The notes under the pieces: generated by a model
What the model was told of the DNA's origin: nothing
The model's database searches: none
Seen by the model: only the letters and a program-made list of their open reading frames with translations
Shown here: positions 63,310 to 64,000 of the stretch, one piece after another
How positions within the stretch are numbered: position 1 is the first letter of the stretch
Layout of the letters: every line of letters starts with the position of its first letter
Source: Sva-07 sp963741755
GTDB lineage: Bacteria; Actinomycetota; Acidimicrobiia; Acidimicrobiales; Ilumatobacteraceae
Assembly: GCA_963741755.1 (NCBI GenBank)
Contig: CAVUJG010000004.1
Coordinates: forward strand, 62,001-126,000
DNA: 64,000 bases
Direction of reading: 5' to 3'
Program-made: the position numbers and the translations under genes

Positions 63310-63609
63310 TCAGCTGACGCGGGCGGCGCGGGCGGCGGCGACGCGGCGGCGACGGATGACCCGACGCTCTTCCTCGGTGAGGCCGCCCCAGATGCCTGAG
63401 TCCTGATTGGTCTCGAGGGCGAAGTCGAGGCACTGCTTGGCGACGTCGCACTCGTCGCACACTTCCTTGGCGCGATCGATCTGCACCAGCGCATGTCCTG
63501 TGGTCCCGACCGGAAAGAAGAGTTCCGGGTCGGTGTCGCGGCAAATGGCGTCATCTCGCCACTCGTAATCTGCTGCTCCAAGGGTGAGGCTGGACGCAAG
63601 GATCGACAC
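63310..63609 (-). CDS. WhiB-family iron-sulfur regulator (WhiB1-like)
   Basis: 99 residues from a GTG at 63609, with GAGGAG seven bases upstream. Four Cys bind a [4Fe-4S] cluster: CRDTDPELFFPVG, then CDECDVAKQC. GIWGGLTEEERRVIRRRR is the WhiB turn and basic tail. The Cys pattern and the PELFFPVG segment are closest to WhiB1, which is essential in mycobacteria and senses NO. It is divergent from a glycerophosphodiesterase across about 175 bp. Confidence 0.9.
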   Translation of the reverse strand: MSILASSLTLGAADYEWRDDAICRDTDPELFFPVGTTGHALVQIDRAKEVCDECDVAKQCLDFALETNQDSGIWGGLTEEERRVIRRRRVAAARAARVS

Positions 63610-63785
63610 GTTGGTGCTCCTCGAAAGTGGCTGGGGCGAGGGCTTCGCCGGGGGGATGGGGGCATCGCTGAGGGGCGATGGGCCGCTTGGGCCGGGAGGA
63701 ACTGTAGGCGTCGCGTTCTGTCGCCGCAAGGGTCCATTCGTCCTTTGTTCGCCTTCTGTACGAATTGTTCGGCCAAGATGGGCCC

Positions 63786-64000
63786 ATGCTCGTACTCGGT
63801 CATCGCGGTGCCTCGGCTGCCGCAGCAGAGAACACACCTGAGGCGTTCGCGCTCGCCGACCGGATGGGCGCCGACGGTGTCGAACTCGATGTCCGGCGCG
63901 TCGCCGACGGCCGATTGCTCGTCGCCCACGACCCATTGCCGGAGTCGTTGGACGAGGTCGATGCAGTGGGTTTCCCGACCCTGGCTGCGGCGCTCGATGC
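63786..64000 (+). CDS. Glycerophosphodiester phosphodiesterase (5' part)
   Basis: Truncated by the window end; 71 residues are visible. The family motif is MLVLGHRGASAAAAENTPEA followed by GADGVELDVRRVADGRLLVA then HDP, which hold the metal-binding residues of the TIM barrel. It hydrolyses glycerophosphodiesters to glycerol-3-phosphate and alcohol. The start ATG at 63786 is near the window end. Confidence 0.88.
   Translation, partial: MLVLGHRGASAAAAENTPEAFALADRMGADGVELDVRRVADGRLLVAHDPLPESLDEVDAVGFPTLAAALD

Noticed and set aside
1..64000. CRISPR array, tRNA or rRNA genes
   Set aside because: No regularly spaced repeats with unique spacers were seen. The twin palindromes have only two units per locus. 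No tRNA T-loop or acceptor pattern was recognised by eye, so a tRNA could have been missed.

Overview
The window is about 64 kb of GC-rich, gene-dense bacterial DNA. The gene content points to a free-living actinobacterium, most likely in or near the class Acidimicrobiia (for example an Ilumatobacter-like organism). Pointers are a WhiB protein, DUF3107, F420-type LLM oxidoreductases, mycofactocin genes, a PdtaS-type sensor kinase, a pair of ArsA/Get3-like ATPases, frequent GTG starts with ATGA/GTGA overlaps, and an actinobacterial-type LexA box. The assignment rests on gene content only. No rRNA, tRNA or CRISPR array was recognised.

Layout. 0-8 kb: SDR plus acyl-ACP-reductase-like dehydrogenase, sulfatase, cupin, S51 peptidase, acyl-ACP thioesterase, and a dimethylformamidase-like protein. 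8-16.7 kb: F420-type oxidoreductase, SOS-controlled DinB, a polyamine ABC transporter operon (potA-D-B-C order) ending in a gamma-glutamylcyclotransferase-like gene, and a divergent aminobutyraldehyde dehydrogenase. 16.7-30.5 kb: mixed housekeeping genes in which several reading frames are broken by single-base shifts (GNAT, Na+/H+ antiporter, cell-wall hydrolase, DUF418-like membrane protein); also Ung, D-cysteine desulfhydrase, a 2OG-Fe oxygenase, a ROK kinase and an alanine-racemase-like protein. 30.4-36.5 kb: a tightly coupled seven-gene operon, dedA-etfA-fixC-fixX-etfB-mftE-mftF, joining mycofactocin maturation to an electron-transfer-flavoprotein module. 36.6-45 kb: GH3 glycosidase, FadH/OYE oxidoreductase, LLM oxidoreductase, methyltransferase, cysteine desulfurase and MnmA. 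45-58 kb: MetE-like zinc protein, LigA, a PASTA pseudokinase, SDR, DJ-1-like protein, DUF3107, two ArsA-like ATPases and a PdtaS-type kinase. 58.4-63.3 kb: an accessory stretch with an integrase remnant, VapBC, small proteins and a decayed SRPBCC gene. Then whiB and the start of a glycerophosphodiesterase.

Three families of dispersed palindromes lie only between genes. Most striking is a 40-bp palindrome that occurs at three loci, each time as two copies exactly 61 bp apart with unrelated 21-bp spacers. A second family (core TACATC-NN-G[G/T]GTC-N-GAC[C/A]C-NN-GATGTA) occurs at five loci, and a third at two.

The most interesting biology is the dedA-ETF-Fix-mycofactocin operon, which suggests a route from mycofactocin-dependent dehydrogenases to the membrane quinone pool. 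Next come a PASTA protein whose kinase domain has lost its catalytic residues, the 61-bp twin palindromes, an acyl-ACP-reductase-like two-domain protein, and an apparent insertion between genes that neighbour each other in mycobacteria (pdtaS and whiB1).
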